This document shows, in pieces, positions 24,970-33,526 of a DNA stretch of 64,000 nucleotides. Position numbers and translations under genes: made by a program. Source of the stretch: Cupriavidus malaysiensis (GTDB lineage: Bacteria; Pseudomonadota; Gammaproteobacteria; Burkholderiales; Burkholderiaceae); assembly GCF_001854325.1 (NCBI RefSeq), contig NZ_CP017756.1:112880-176879 (forward strand), written 5' to 3'. Numbering within the stretch: position 1 is the stretch's first letter; each line of letters opens with the position of its first letter. Under the pieces are notes generated by a model that worked only from the letters and a program-made list of their open reading frames with translations, made no database searches and was not told the DNA's origin.

Positions 24970-27057
24970 TCAAGCCGTGCCGTCGACGAGCGTCTTAACC
25001 GCCTGAAGGAAGTCCACCTTGAGAATGTGCATGGCCAGGGCGATTGCGCCACTGCCGCCTCGTCGCGCGTGCACGTCGAACCACGAGTCACCGGTCAGGA
25101 TCAGTTGCCACACGGTGCTGCCCAGCCCGACATGAACGCAAGCTGTGGCCGCGTTCTTTCTCGGTGCGAAGTCCGGGTCCTGCTTCACATAGGTGCCCAA
25201 TCGCGCCAGGGCTTCTCGCAACGGGATCTTTCTCTGCGCAGCCACCACATCCGGGGAGATGGCCATTCGCCGGCGCGGCCGCTGTTGCCCCCTTTTTGCT
25301 TCCGCATCGACGTCGATACAGAGCTGCGCCGCGGGGACATCCACAGCGCGAATGGAATCTGTGGATAAGTCGGCCGCCGCCAAGGGGCGGAATTGAGCGT
25401 GTGCCCCCTTCCCTTCCCCGCGCCCCATCCCAACCCCACTATTCGCAATAGGAATATTGCCGAAAAGAACCCCTTCGGGCGAGGGGCTTCGCCCCGGCCC
25501 TTGGCCACTATACAGCGGGGGAGCAGATGTTCGCTTTCCGGCGAGCGAAAACGACGAGTTCTCGGGCGTGGTGGGCGGCGCAGGGTCGGGCTTCGCGTAT
25601 ACAGCGCGGGCGCACTTGTTCGGTGCCGTCGTCGGTGGCCGAATTCGTCCAGCGCGCATGCGTGCCGCATCCGCAGACAGTCCCAGGGCCTTCCCTACTT
25701 CGTGCCAGGTGTGACCGGCTTCACGCATGCGAACCGCCTTGCGGCGCAAGTCGGCGCACGTGGCCAGGTAGTCGACTCGACGCAGCTTGTAGCGTCCTTC
25801 TGCCCGGCGGTCACGGCAGCGCTCACGGGCTCGCCGGCGTGCGTCGCGCACGTCTTGTGGCACGATGGTCTTCAGCTTGGGAATGAGTTCGGGATGCCGT
25901 GATACCAAAGGTCCCCAGAACTCCCAGAGGTACTCATTGGACATGCGGTAGCGCGGATCGACTTGCTTGGTTCCCCACGCGAGAAACTGCTTCTGTTGGG
26001 CCTGCTTGGCGCGGGTGCAGATCGAGGTCGTGAAACTGGCGACTTCTTTCGGTGACAGTGTCTTGATGACACGCGAAGCGATGTGATGGATCTCGTTGTA
26101 CAAGCCGTCGTACTGGGTAAACCACGACAGCGCATTCGCAAGGTGGAAGAGCACTAAGTCTCGGCTACCCTCCGGGACCCCTTCCATGTAGTTCGCCTCG
26201 AGGATGGCCAGCATGTCGCGGTACCGGTCGTACCAGAGCTGGAAGATGCTCGAGCCGCGCTGGCCATGTCGCCGCTTGTCGCGTTGCCGGCTTGCTCGGT
26301 TCGCGCGAATCTCGCGCAGCTCGGCTCTCGAGTGTTCGAGCACCTGGTCGCATAGCCAGTCAAACTGGTAGCGCTCCGGATGACGGACCTCAGCTGTGAC
26401 CGTACGCCTGTGCGCGGGGGCCTTGGAGTTGGTGGTTCCCACCACTCGCAACACTCGCGTGCAATCGATCGCCTGGCGATCGCCGCCAACGAGTTTCGTG
26501 AGGCGATGCTGGGCGGCGGTCCATCGAGGTAGCGCTTCCCGGGGGGTGTCGTGTATCAGCCAATAGAGGTGCGCCCCGCGACCGGTGTACACGATCAGGC
26601 TTGGCTCAGGAATTCGGTTGTTCTGTAGCCGTGCCAGCGCAACGGTGACGAGGCGGCCGACGTCTGCGGAGGGTTGCCTCGCGTCGATATCAACCCAGAA
26701 CGCGTTGAGTCGATGCAAGCACCGGGTCTGTCGCCAACCGCGGAACGAGTTCACTGTGCAGTAAACATCGTCCTCTCCGACCACTTCCAGCATGGCCTGC
26801 ACGGCCGCTGCGCCATCCGTTGCTTTGATCTTAAACCAGGAGGGTTTCCCAGCATCAGCAAGCGAACGACGCCACAGAATGTGGTCGCCTTTGCGCTGCG
26901 GGGCTAGCGCGGCCAGGTGCTCGAGCGGAGTGAGAACCTGCTGAAGTAGCGGCGCTACTTCAGGCTGTGGGCGCGTCGCAACGACCATCGGGGCCCCTTG
27001 ACAAGTTTCTTGCGTGCACGGTTGCACTCCCAAAAAACAGGGGCTAGAATCAGTCAA
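24970..27057 (-). CDS. Archaeo-eukaryotic-type primase / replication protein
   Basis: 695 residues (ATG at 26988 is an alternative start). AEP primase motifs are visible: DxD in FWVDIDARQP (residues 123-125), the sxH-like TGRGAHLYWL, and AIDCTRVLRVVGTTNSK. The middle is basic with an HTH-like stretch (HEVGKALGLSADAARMRAGR). The C-terminal 90 residues (ACVHVGLGSTVWQ, RGGSGAIALAMHILKVDFLQ) resemble the CHC2/DUF3991-type module attached to plasmid primases. It would prime complementary-strand synthesis after transfer, or start replication. It lacks an obvious helicase domain. Next to ssb this forms a replication block. Confidence 0.7.
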   Translation of the reverse strand: MTDSSPCFLGVQPCTQETCQGAPMVVATRPQPEVAPLLQQVLTPLEHLAALAPQRKGDHILWRRSLADAGKPSWFKIKATDGAAAVQAMLEVVGEDDVYCTVNSFRGWRQTRCLHRLNAFWVDIDARQPSADVGRLVTVALARLQNNRIPEPSLIVYTGRGAHLYWLIHDTPREALPRWTAAQHRLTKLVGGDRQAIDCTRVLRVVGTTNSKAPAHRRTVTAEVRHPERYQFDWLCDQVLEHSRAELREIRANRASRQRDKRRHGQRGSSIFQLWYDRYRDMLAILEANYMEGVPEGSRDLVLFHLANALSWFTQYDGLYNEIHHIASRVIKTLSPKEVASFTTSICTRAKQAQQKQFLAWGTKQVDPRYRMSNEYLWEFWGPLVSRHPELIPKLKTIVPQDVRDARRRARERCRDRRAEGRYKLRRVDYLATCADLRRKAVRMREAGHTWHEVGKALGLSADAARMRAGRIRPPTTAPNKCARAVYAKPDPAPPTTPENSSFSLAGKRTSAPPLYSGQGPGRSPSPEGVLFGNIPIANSGVGMGRGEGKGAHAQFRPLAAADLSTDSIRAVDVPAAQLCIDVDAEAKRGQQRPRRRMAISPDVVAAQRKIPLREALARLGTYVKQDPDFAPRKNAATACVHVGLGSTVWQLILTGDSWFDVHARRGGSGAIALAMHILKVDFLQAVKTLVDGTA

Positions 27058-27165
27058 ATCCTACGGTGCCCTGGGTGCCCAGCGCCCTTGCCCCTAACAT
27101 GTGTAGCTCCGCAGGATCCTGAACTCAGTCCGCCGGCCAAGCATCGCTGAGTTCCTGCTGCAAAG

Positions 27166-27189
27166 AACCCCGCGTATACACGCGGGGTT
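27166..27189. terminator. Bidirectional rho-independent terminator
   Basis: AACCCCGCG (27166-27174) pairs with CGCGGGGTT (27181-27189) over the loop TATACA, with TTTTT on the plus strand and TTCTTT on the minus strand. It separates the primase gene from the genes upstream. Confidence 0.85.
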
Positions 27190-27584
27190 TTTCTTTGTTG
27201 CGTCAGAGTCTAAATGACCCTTCCGTGAATTGCAACGCGGCAAGAGAAAAAACACCGCACGATGCATTTAGTGCAAGCCAAGCGCTTGAAGGTGAGGGTC
27301 TACGGTTGACGGTCTATGCTTGTCGGTTAATTGCGTTTTGGAGCCCGACTTGCAAGGCTCGCAATGCCCTACTCCCGAGGCAATGCCGGTCGCTTCATCA
27401 CGAGCACGAGACTTCTTTCTGCCTGGCCCGCAGAAGCTCGAATCTCACTGGATAGACGCGGAGCGACACCGACGGAGGGCGAGCGTTGCGGCTCGCACGA
27501 CTCCGGCGATCTCAGTTGGGACCGGTGACGCGTAGGCGCGCCCAGCCCCGCTTGTGCGCCACGCAAGTCAGGAGTGCAGGCGCA
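27190..27584. other. Gene-free stretch upstream of the primase unit
   Basis: About 400 bp after the terminator. Short open frames here have arginine-rich shadow composition and no ribosome sites. Nothing further seen. Confidence 0.4.
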
Positions 27585-28133
27585 TCAGAATCGAAGGACG
27601 CGTCGGACTGCAAGTCGCAGCCCTTCAGGTACTGAGCGAGAGGGCGTCGCAGCTAACGCTTCGTATGCGGCCGCCACGCGTAACCAGGCAGATTCACCGA
27701 GTAAAGCAGTACCGCTCGTCGCATCGACTCCGATGTATTCGAGAATGGCGGCCGGGAGCCCCTGACGTACGGACGCGGGCATCTCGTCGAATCGGCGGAA
27801 CTGCAGCGTCTGCAAGGCCGGACCGATGGCCAACTGTGCAGGAGTCTTCTTGTGCGGCTCGCAGTCGCGTCCGAGGGCCCCCCCCACCGCCAGGGCAGTG
27901 TCATCCAGTGGGAAAGCATCGAAGGTCGATCCGGTCACGAATCGGACTAGCGCAAACTCGAGCACCTGCGCACGGTATGCAAGCAACTCCGTGCTCGGTT
28001 GAGGTTCGGCAACAGTGGGCGTCGCCACGTCAACCGGACGTCCCGATTCGCCAGCCTCTTCCGTACCAGGGCGAGCCCTGAACCGCGTGAGAAACGCCTC
28101 CAAGGCCCTATCCGCGTGTCGTCGCTCGGACAT
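27585..28133 (-). CDS. Hypothetical soluble protein
   Basis: 182 residues from ATG 28133 (MSERRHADRALEAFLTRFRA). After a Pro/Thr-rich linker (about 25-45) comes a helical domain (LAYRAQVLEFALVRFVTGST, LAIGPALQTLQFRRFDEMPA). No signal peptide or membrane segment is present and no family is recognised. It is 61 bp downstream of the small HTH-like gene on the same strand and probably co-transcribed. Confidence 0.55.
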   Translation of the reverse strand: MSERRHADRALEAFLTRFRARPGTEEAGESGRPVDVATPTVAEPQPSTELLAYRAQVLEFALVRFVTGSTFDAFPLDDTALAVGGALGRDCEPHKKTPAQLAIGPALQTLQFRRFDEMPASVRQGLPAAILEYIGVDATSGTALLGESAWLRVAAAYEALAATPSRSVPEGLRLAVRRVLRF

Positions 28134-28194
28134 AAATGCTCCTACATCGATCAGGAAAGCCACCCTGATGAGAGCCGGCCACCCTGATATGCAT

Positions 28195-28584
28195 CTACAG
28201 GTTGAATGGAGCGGATTGGCTGCCGCGTGCCCAGTGGATCGGCAGTCGGAGCCTCTCCTGGCCGCATAAGGCCGATTGGATGGCCAACTGCATGGCCAGT
28301 GCCGGAGAGTTCGCGAAGGAACTCGAGGTCGGATCCCTCTCGCTCTCTGTCGCCAGGCGATACGCAACGAGGAGCTTTCCCGAGAAGATCGCTCTGGTCT
28401 TCATCAGATTGCCCTTTGCCGCGAGGTACTCCAAGGAAGTGCGGACCTGAGAGGCCGGCCAGTCCGGGTTGGCGGAGGCCATCTCGCCTACGGTCACCCA
28501 TCCTTCTCCTTCCACGTGCCGTTTTGGACTGAGCTTCTCAATCGCGGCCAACACCTGTTGACCGACAACCATCTTGCGCGTCAT
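28195..28584 (-). CDS. Small winged-helix-like protein
   Basis: 129 residues from ATG 28584 (MTRKMVVGQQVLAAIEKLSP). The segment WVTVGEMASANPDWPASQVR, then TSLEYLAAKGNLMKT, has the helix-turn-helix-wing rhythm of small MarR/BlaI-like DNA-binding domains. The tail is helical. It is the first gene of a short minus-strand unit whose promoter region holds ATTTATACGC and an ACACCGT half-site resembling those near 22390 and 24690. Confidence 0.5.
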   Translation of the reverse strand: MTRKMVVGQQVLAAIEKLSPKRHVEGEGWVTVGEMASANPDWPASQVRTSLEYLAAKGNLMKTRAIFSGKLLVAYRLATESERDPTSSSFANSPALAMQLAIQSALCGQERLRLPIHWARGSQSAPFNL

Positions 28585-28659
28585 AAGCCATCCCCATAGC
28601 TGTTTCGCGCGCGGCATCCACAACGACACCGCGTCAAGATGTTTTTTTATCACAGCAGG

Positions 28660-28700
28660 AGCGTATAAATTTCCGTAACACCGTAACGAATTGCAAACTC
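28660..28700 (-). promoter_or_regulatory. Promoter region with shared motif
   Basis: The plus-strand sequence GGAGCGTATAAATTTCC followed by GTAACACCGTAACG matches the arrangement near 22366 (GGAGCGTATAAATTGC) and 24690 (GCGTATAATTTC with CACCGTG). It lies about 80 bp upstream of the gene starting at 28584. Confidence 0.5.
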
Positions 28701-28744
28701 CCGGCTTGACATCATCCCCTGCTTGAAGCGGCCGATGCGCCGGA

Positions 28745-29080
28745 TCAAGGGTTCGAGCTGGTCACGGTCCCCGCAGCGTCAGCGTCAGTCGGATCATCTA
28801 CCTGCGGGCGGACAAGAGTAGCCTTGACTGCATCCCTAAGTTCCGGCGCAGGCCTGAACTGGAGACGGGGGCTCCGGAACGGAGGCGTTCGGTGAATATC
28901 GACCCGGAACACCCCGAATCCCCCCCAACGCGCGAACCCCGTCGTCGCGATATCGTTGATGAATTGCCGCTTGAGGTCGTCCATGACCCGCTCTACACAC
29001 CGCTGCGAGAGCCCGTGCTTCTCGGCGATCCTGCGAACCATGTTCCTCTTTCTGCGAACGATGTTCCTCTTTCCGGTCAT
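28745..29080 (-). CDS. HU/IHF-like DNA-binding protein
   Basis: 111 residues. The order of elements fits HU/IHF: VRRIAEKHGLSQRCVERVMD, then FARWGGFGVFRVDIHRT and a C-terminal PAPELRDAVKATL helix. The DNA-intercalating RNPxTG arm is replaced by RTPPFRSPRLQFR, so DNA bending may differ. The N-terminus carries an 18-bp tandem duplication encoding KRNIVRR-KRNMVRR. The start overlaps the stop of the upstream membrane-protein gene (ATGA). A plasmid nucleoid-associated or host-factor-like role is likely. Confidence 0.62.
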   Translation of the reverse strand: MTGKRNIVRRKRNMVRRIAEKHGLSQRCVERVMDDLKRQFINDIATTGFARWGGFGVFRVDIHRTPPFRSPRLQFRPAPELRDAVKATLVRPQVDDPTDADAAGTVTSSNP

Positions 29081-29550
29081 TGTTCAGGCTCCTCTGCGCC
29101 GCGTGGCCCCGAGACGGCAATGACGTTGTAGATCGACGCACAGACCTTCCAGACACTCGCTACGCCACCCAGGACAAGCCACGACAAGCCTGTGGGCTCG
29201 GCGTCCGCGTAGCGGAACAAGACGTTGGCGGCGATCAAGACTAGATTCACACCAATGAGCGTCAGTGCTACGACATAGATGCCGCTCTCGCCCAGCTTGC
29301 GCCGCGCGTAGGGCGGCGCGTTTCGCGTAATCAGGTAAATGACAGGTAGCGTGAAGCCAACGAAGATGGCGCTGAGCAGGGGCTCCACATAGCCGCGGGT
29401 GAATGCGTAACCCCACTCGCACGTGAGGGCCAGAGCCAGGGCCACCACCAGATGACGCCTGCCACTCCGGAGTTCCCCCGCCTTAGCGTACAAGAGTGCC
29501 GCGAGTACGGCATTGAATGCAACGCGACGAAAATGCCCGATCCACCTCAT
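29077..29550 (-). CDS. Polytopic inner-membrane protein
   Basis: 157 residues beginning MRWIGHFRRVAFNAVLAALL. About four or five membrane helices are visible (near 12-26, 33-50, 59-77, 92-114 and 125-145). Its ATG overlaps the OmpA-like stop and its stop overlaps the HU-like start, both as ATGA, so it belongs to a four-gene operon. No catalytic motif. Function unknown. Confidence 0.6.
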   Translation of the reverse strand: MRWIGHFRRVAFNAVLAALLYAKAGELRSGRRHLVVALALALTCEWGYAFTRGYVEPLLSAIFVGFTLPVIYLITRNAPPYARRKLGESGIYVVALTLIGVNLVLIAANVLFRYADAEPTGLSWLVLGGVASVWKVCASIYNVIAVSGPRGAEEPEQ

Positions 29551-30653
29551 ACCGTCCCCGCCTTGGCCTGTCTCACCACGAACGAAACCGAGCGCCACGC
29601 GTGCCTACGGCCGTCACTCCCCGCATTGGCGGGCTCCAACGACGTCCGCACGCCAATTCGCTTCACATCAACGCCAGCTCGCTTGAGCGCGGACAGCACG
29701 ACAGCGACTCGGCGCAAGGCCAGGCGGTAGTTCGCCGTGGGTTGCCCTGTGGCGTCAGCCCGGCCGATCACCTCAACGGTCCCACCGTCCTGAAGGATCC
29801 GCTTCAGTCCGCTGGCAGCCCGCTCGACGCTCTCCCTTGCCGGCGCGTAGAGAGTCGAACTACCACGCGCGAAGAGGATGTCGTCCTGACTCGCGCCGAA
29901 CGATGGCGAAGCCGCCTGGGCGAACGGTCTTGCCGTGGCAAACGTCGCGAGCCGTGCTTCCGGTTCGGCCAGTGTCCCCGGCGTGGACGACCGCACCCTG
30001 GCCACAGTTGCCAAGGAGATCAGTTGGTCGCTGAGCCCAGGCGCTGCCGGCGCATCGTGGCGGCCGGTCAGCTGGGTTGCCCGCACGGCGCCCACGCCGT
30101 GCGTAGCTTGGGCGGGGCGGCGAGCGCTTCCGTACCCGCCAAACACCTGCTCAGCACCGGGTGACGGCTCGTCCAGCGCGGGTGCGGCAGCAACCGCCTG
30201 ACTCTGTTGCCCGGCGTGAACGTCGCGCAGCAACGCATTCCGGGTCATCTCCAGGAGGGCGAACGCCGGCGGTATCTCGACGGCCCTCTCTCCTTGATCG
30301 CTCCCACGTTCGCCCCCCTCCAAGGGCCGAGAAATCTCGGACGATACCGTATCGTGCGCGGGGATGATCTCAAAACCGGGGAGGCCGGCCCAGGTCGTCG
30401 GCGCTGGCCGACGCCTGGCAGGACTCGCGGCGAGGGGAAGCGCCTCGCTTGAGGGACCGAGAGATGGACCAGCACTCGGCCACCTTTCAGCCGGGCTCTC
30501 TTCCGGGACGCCGAGCTGCAGGCCAGAGCCGCTCTCGATTGGAGTACCCCACGAGTCGACAAGAACGGTACTGCCATGGCTCGCGCGGACGCTCAGTGAC
30601 GCGAGTCCGCCAACGATCAGCACATGCAGCAGTCGAGCCTTGCATCTAGGCAT
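29547..30653 (-). CDS. Exported OmpA-domain protein
   Basis: 368 residues. A signal-like N-terminus (MPRCKARLLHVLIVGGLASLSVRASHG) is followed by about 210 residues of Pro/Ala/Ser-rich, probably disordered sequence. The C-terminal 120 residues are OmpA-like: ILFARGSSTLYAPARESVER, VEVIGRADATGQPTANYRLA and LRRVAVVLSALKRAGVDVKR. Such domains bind peptidoglycan and anchor envelope machines. It is in an operon with a winged-helix-like gene (1 bp upstream), a membrane protein and the HU-like gene. A second OmpA-like gene lies in the tra cluster at 53163. Confidence 0.75.
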   Translation of the reverse strand: MPRCKARLLHVLIVGGLASLSVRASHGSTVLVDSWGTPIESGSGLQLGVPEESPAERWPSAGPSLGPSSEALPLAASPARRRPAPTTWAGLPGFEIIPAHDTVSSEISRPLEGGERGSDQGERAVEIPPAFALLEMTRNALLRDVHAGQQSQAVAAAPALDEPSPGAEQVFGGYGSARRPAQATHGVGAVRATQLTGRHDAPAAPGLSDQLISLATVARVRSSTPGTLAEPEARLATFATARPFAQAASPSFGASQDDILFARGSSTLYAPARESVERAASGLKRILQDGGTVEVIGRADATGQPTANYRLALRRVAVVLSALKRAGVDVKRIGVRTSLEPANAGSDGRRHAWRSVSFVVRQAKAGTV

Positions 30654-30654
30654 C

Positions 30655-31068
30655 TCATTCCTCCTCAGTATGGATAGGGCGAAAGAACGATCCCGGCATG
30701 GCTGTCGGGCCGTTTCCGGTGAACTCAGCCTGCGCTCGTCGCTCCCTCTCCCGCTCGAGGCGGCTTTGGCTAAACAAGGCAGTGGTCGGCGCGGGCAAAT
30801 GCCGCCGAGTCATTCGAAAGCGCTTCTCGTCCCGCTGGTCCTGATCCGCCGCACCCGATTCGAGGGGGGCGGAGAGTTTGGCCTCGGTAATCCACCCATA
30901 TCGCTCGAGATTGGACAAGGTGACACGAACCAGCCGAACCAGAACCTTGGTGTCATCGTCAGTTGAAGAGCGAAGCTGGTCCGCCAGTTCGCTGGCGGAT
31001 AGACCTCCGCGTTTCCTCTTCAGAAGCGCCCCGAGGATCGGACGTGCGATCGAACTCTTTTTCTGCAT
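30655..31068 (-). CDS. Small HTH-like protein
   Basis: 137 residues. The first 65 (ARPILGALLKRKRGGLSASE, LVRLVRVTLSNLERYGWITE) look like a winged helix; the rest is charged and disordered. It heads the operon 31068-28745 and is divergent, by 61 bp, from the Sel1-repeat gene, so it may regulate this region. No named family. Confidence 0.5.
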   Translation of the reverse strand: MQKKSSIARPILGALLKRKRGGLSASELADQLRSSTDDDTKVLVRLVRVTLSNLERYGWITEAKLSAPLESGAADQDQRDEKRFRMTRRHLPAPTTALFSQSRLERERERRAQAEFTGNGPTAMPGSFFRPIHTEEE

Positions 31069-31129
31069 GGGACACCGGCCGGTATCATGAACTTCCGACG
31101 ATGATATTTGTGCGTAAGAGGTTCAGAAA

Positions 31130-32113
31130 ATGAATATTCGCCGGTGTCTCTTCACACTGCTCCTGGGGCTCTCAGCGGTGGCTGCCGTACTGCCTGGTGC
31201 TTCGCACGCACAGTTTCTGGACATTTTTGCCGGAGCGGACGAGAAGAAAGCCTACGAGCTGTACCGGGCGTCAGAGAACGGGTCTGAGAAGGCCATGACG
31301 AAGTTGCGCGAGCTCGCGAACAATGGCAATCGCTCCGCCGCGCTGCAGTACGGCTACCTCTACCATGTCGGCAGAGCGCCGAAGCACGGAGAACGGGCGG
31401 GTGGAAAGGACATTCAGATCGCCATGCGCGCGTATGAGCTCGCCGCTGGCAAGACCACGGACGACGAGAAGCTCACGGGCAATGCGATCGCGGCTTACAA
31501 CCTGGGGCTCATCTACCTGTGGGGCCAGAACACCGGCGCGCCGAGCGCCAAGGACGCGGTGCGCTGGTTCACGGCGGCCGCCGGCGATCGGGACGTCGGG
31601 GGAAAGAGCTTCCTGCCCGCCGCGATGCAACTGGCCAACATCTACGAAAAGGGATTCCAGGACGTCCCGAAGAATCCGCAGCTGTCCACCCATTGGTACC
31701 GGATCGCAGCCAGTCTGCGCGAGCCCGTGGCGCAGTTCAAACTCGGGCGTGCATTGATCGAAGGCATCGGGCTCGACAAGAACAACTTCGAAGGCATGAA
31801 CTCCCTGCGCAACGCCGCCGACAAGTGGAATCGCCCTGCCATGTACTATCTGGCCGGCCTCTATGCCAATGGCTCCGACTACCAGGAGCAGAATCTGTTC
31901 GAGGCGGCGAAGTGGCTAGTCATCGCCGCGACAGGCGACCCTCGCTACAAGAAGGCGGCAGACAGCATGCTGGCCAACCTCACACAGAAGGAGCAACAGC
32001 GCGTCGCCCAGAGCGCGAAAATCTGGGTCTCAGGGCACCAACGCGTCCCGGAGCGAATTGAGTACAACGCGCCGCTCAACGTCGAGCCACGGGCAATACC
32101 GGGCGCGAAATAG
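31130..32113 (+). CDS. Exported Sel1-repeat protein
   Basis: 327 residues with a signal peptide (MNIRRCLFTLLLGLSAVAAV, ending SHA-QF). Several Sel1-type repeats are visible: AALQYGYLYHVGRAP, AYNLGLIYLWGQNTGAPSAK, AAMQLANIYEKGFQDVPKNP, AQFKLGRALIEGIGLDKNN and AMYYLAGLYANGSD. Sel1 repeats are protein-protein scaffolds, often periplasmic. Lying next to OmpA-like and transfer genes it probably serves the envelope part of the element. The C-terminus is helical. Confidence 0.8.
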   Translation: MNIRRCLFTLLLGLSAVAAVLPGASHAQFLDIFAGADEKKAYELYRASENGSEKAMTKLRELANNGNRSAALQYGYLYHVGRAPKHGERAGGKDIQIAMRAYELAAGKTTDDEKLTGNAIAAYNLGLIYLWGQNTGAPSAKDAVRWFTAAAGDRDVGGKSFLPAAMQLANIYEKGFQDVPKNPQLSTHWYRIAASLREPVAQFKLGRALIEGIGLDKNNFEGMNSLRNAADKWNRPAMYYLAGLYANGSDYQEQNLFEAAKWLVIAATGDPRYKKAADSMLANLTQKEQQRVAQSAKIWVSGHQRVPERIEYNAPLNVEPRAIPGAK

Positions 32114-32158
32114 GGGCTACCCAACAGTTGTAGTGGCTGGCTGCGTTGGAGCATCGAG

Positions 32159-32437
32159 ATGAATGCCGTTGCGTTGAAGTTGTGCCGTTGGCTTTGGCAC
32201 AGGGAATTGAGCGTCTGGTACGCCTGGTTGCTGTGTGCTCCCTTGGCGACAGTGGCCTTCAAATTAACTGGACTTTCTCCTCGGAGCATCGCGCTATCGG
32301 TGACCGCGTACATGCTCTTCGGTATCCCCTTGTGGATCCGCTGCACACGGTCGTTGATCCTCTCCAGGCGAAGGCATCCCCAGCCAATCGCTACGTCCGG
32401 TTTGGCCGGGCGCAAAGCGGTGCCAAAGAGCGACTAG
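32159..32437 (+). CDS. Small membrane protein
   Basis: 92 residues, 45 bp after the Sel1 gene on the same strand. Two hydrophobic segments (about 20-36 and 43-61) and a basic tail. No strong ribosome site is seen, so the start is uncertain. Function unknown. Confidence 0.4.
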   Translation: MNAVALKLCRWLWHRELSVWYAWLLCAPLATVAFKLTGLSPRSIALSVTAYMLFGIPLWIRCTRSLILSRRRHPQPIATSGLAGRKAVPKSD

Positions 32438-32573
32438 AGACAAATGCGGGGCAGCCACGCCTATGCAGAGAGCCCGCGAGCGCCCGGCAGTGGGATCGAC
32501 ACAGGGAAGAGAAAAAGCCCTCAACCTCCGAAGAGATCAAGGGCTTGGGTGGGTCAGCTCACCAGGACGGTGA

Positions 32574-33065
32574 TCAGCGTAGTGTCTTGCCGGGTAGCAA
32601 GCCTACTGTTCCAGTCGCCTGAAAATGGAGGACAGCTTCCTCCACCATTCGCAGTGCGGCTTCTTCAACCGCCTGAAACTCGGTATAGAGGCGCGCTCGC
32701 CGAGGGTCATTCTCCCGTTTCTCTGGGCGCATGAAATCCAATCTAGCGCTCCAATCCAACTCCATCCAGCGCTCCGTGGGCTTGATCAAAGCCACGTGGT
32801 CAGCGACAAAATGTGTCACCGGACCGGTCATCGTCCCGCGAATCAACCCGGAAGGCACGCTGAATATCACGCCGTTGTGCTTGCGGATGAGATTGTTGTC
32901 AAGACGAGACGTCCCATAGCAAACGGCGAGCAGTGACTCGCCGGGAAGCTCCACCTGCTCGGCAAGCAAGCAGTAATGGGCCTTGGGTCCAGGGATTTGC
33001 GGATGGGTATCGTACGGGAAGAAACACCTCAGTATCGTGCCTCGCGGGTAACGCGAGGTAGACAT
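32574..33065 (-). CDS. PemK/MazF-like growth inhibitor
   Basis: 163 residues from ATG 33065 (AAGGATCACC upstream). The first 100 residues follow the PemK/MazF strand order: YPRGTILRCFFPYDT, GPKAHYCLLAEQVE, LLAVCYGTSRLD, then THFVADHVALIKPTERWMEL. MazF-type toxins are mRNA interferases, and plasmids use them for post-segregational killing. The RG at the start of strand 1 is present, but the usual RPxxV is replaced by PKAHYCLL, so the family call is tentative. It lies 18 bp after a small gene that could encode the antitoxin. Confidence 0.5.
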   Translation of the reverse strand: MSTSRYPRGTILRCFFPYDTHPQIPGPKAHYCLLAEQVELPGESLLAVCYGTSRLDNNLIRKHNGVIFSVPSGLIRGTMTGPVTHFVADHVALIKPTERWMELDWSARLDFMRPEKRENDPRRARLYTEFQAVEEAALRMVEEAVLHFQATGTVGLLPGKTLR

Positions 33066-33083
33066 CGGTGATCCTTTCGGCGA

Positions 33084-33347
33084 TCAGGGATGACGGCGCT
33101 TGTCGTCGCTGACTCGAGCACGAGCGGTACGCTCGTTCGCGATCTCGCTCAGGCGTGCCCGGACCTTGTCCAGCATCGCATCGAGGAGTTCCTTGGAGGT
33201 GGACGCGTCGATATAGACCGTGCCTCCCGAGGGAGTCACGACCTTCTCCACTTCCAGACCGTTGGGTGCAGTCATACGCGTCATAGTGATGACATCGTAC
33301 ACCCACTTCGCCAGCGCCCTCAAGAGGCACGACCAGCTATTTCTCAT
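33084..33347 (-). CDS. Small protein upstream of the PemK-like toxin, possible antitoxin
   Basis: 87 residues from ATG 33347 (GGAGAAG upstream). The N-terminus is amphipathic; VEKVVTPSGGTVYIDASTSK is followed by a long charged helix (ELLDAMLDKVRARLSEIANE). It does not look like MazE/PemI. It immediately precedes the PemK-like gene on the same strand, the usual place of an antitoxin. That role is inference from order alone. Confidence 0.5.
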   Translation of the reverse strand: MRNSWSCLLRALAKWVYDVITMTRMTAPNGLEVEKVVTPSGGTVYIDASTSKELLDAMLDKVRARLSEIANERTARARVSDDKRRHP

Positions 33348-33450
33348 GGCATCTTCTCCGTGATTGGGTAACGGTTTGCGGGCGACCGCAAGCGCGCTTC
33401 CCGGGTTGACATTGCATAGGAGAAGAGGCGTTGCATTCACTACAAAGAGT

Positions 33451-33482
33451 GACGGACGGTAGCGTGATCGCTACCGTCCGTC
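33451..33482. terminator. Long perfect hairpin, terminator of the giant gene
   Basis: GACGGACGGTAGCG (33451-33464) and CGCTACCGTCCGTC (33469-33482) form a perfect 14-bp stem with a TGAT loop. It lies 45 bp beyond the stop of the 1749-residue gene. The following T-run on the minus strand is short (CTCTTTG). Confidence 0.75.
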
Positions 33483-33526
33483 CGCGCCCAGCAAAGCAAC
33501 TTTTCACGTCCGCCGATGTGCACCGA

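Noticed and set aside
27195..27455. Short plus-strand frame after the terminator
   Set aside because: No ribosome site and arginine/cysteine-rich composition without pattern; treated as non-coding.
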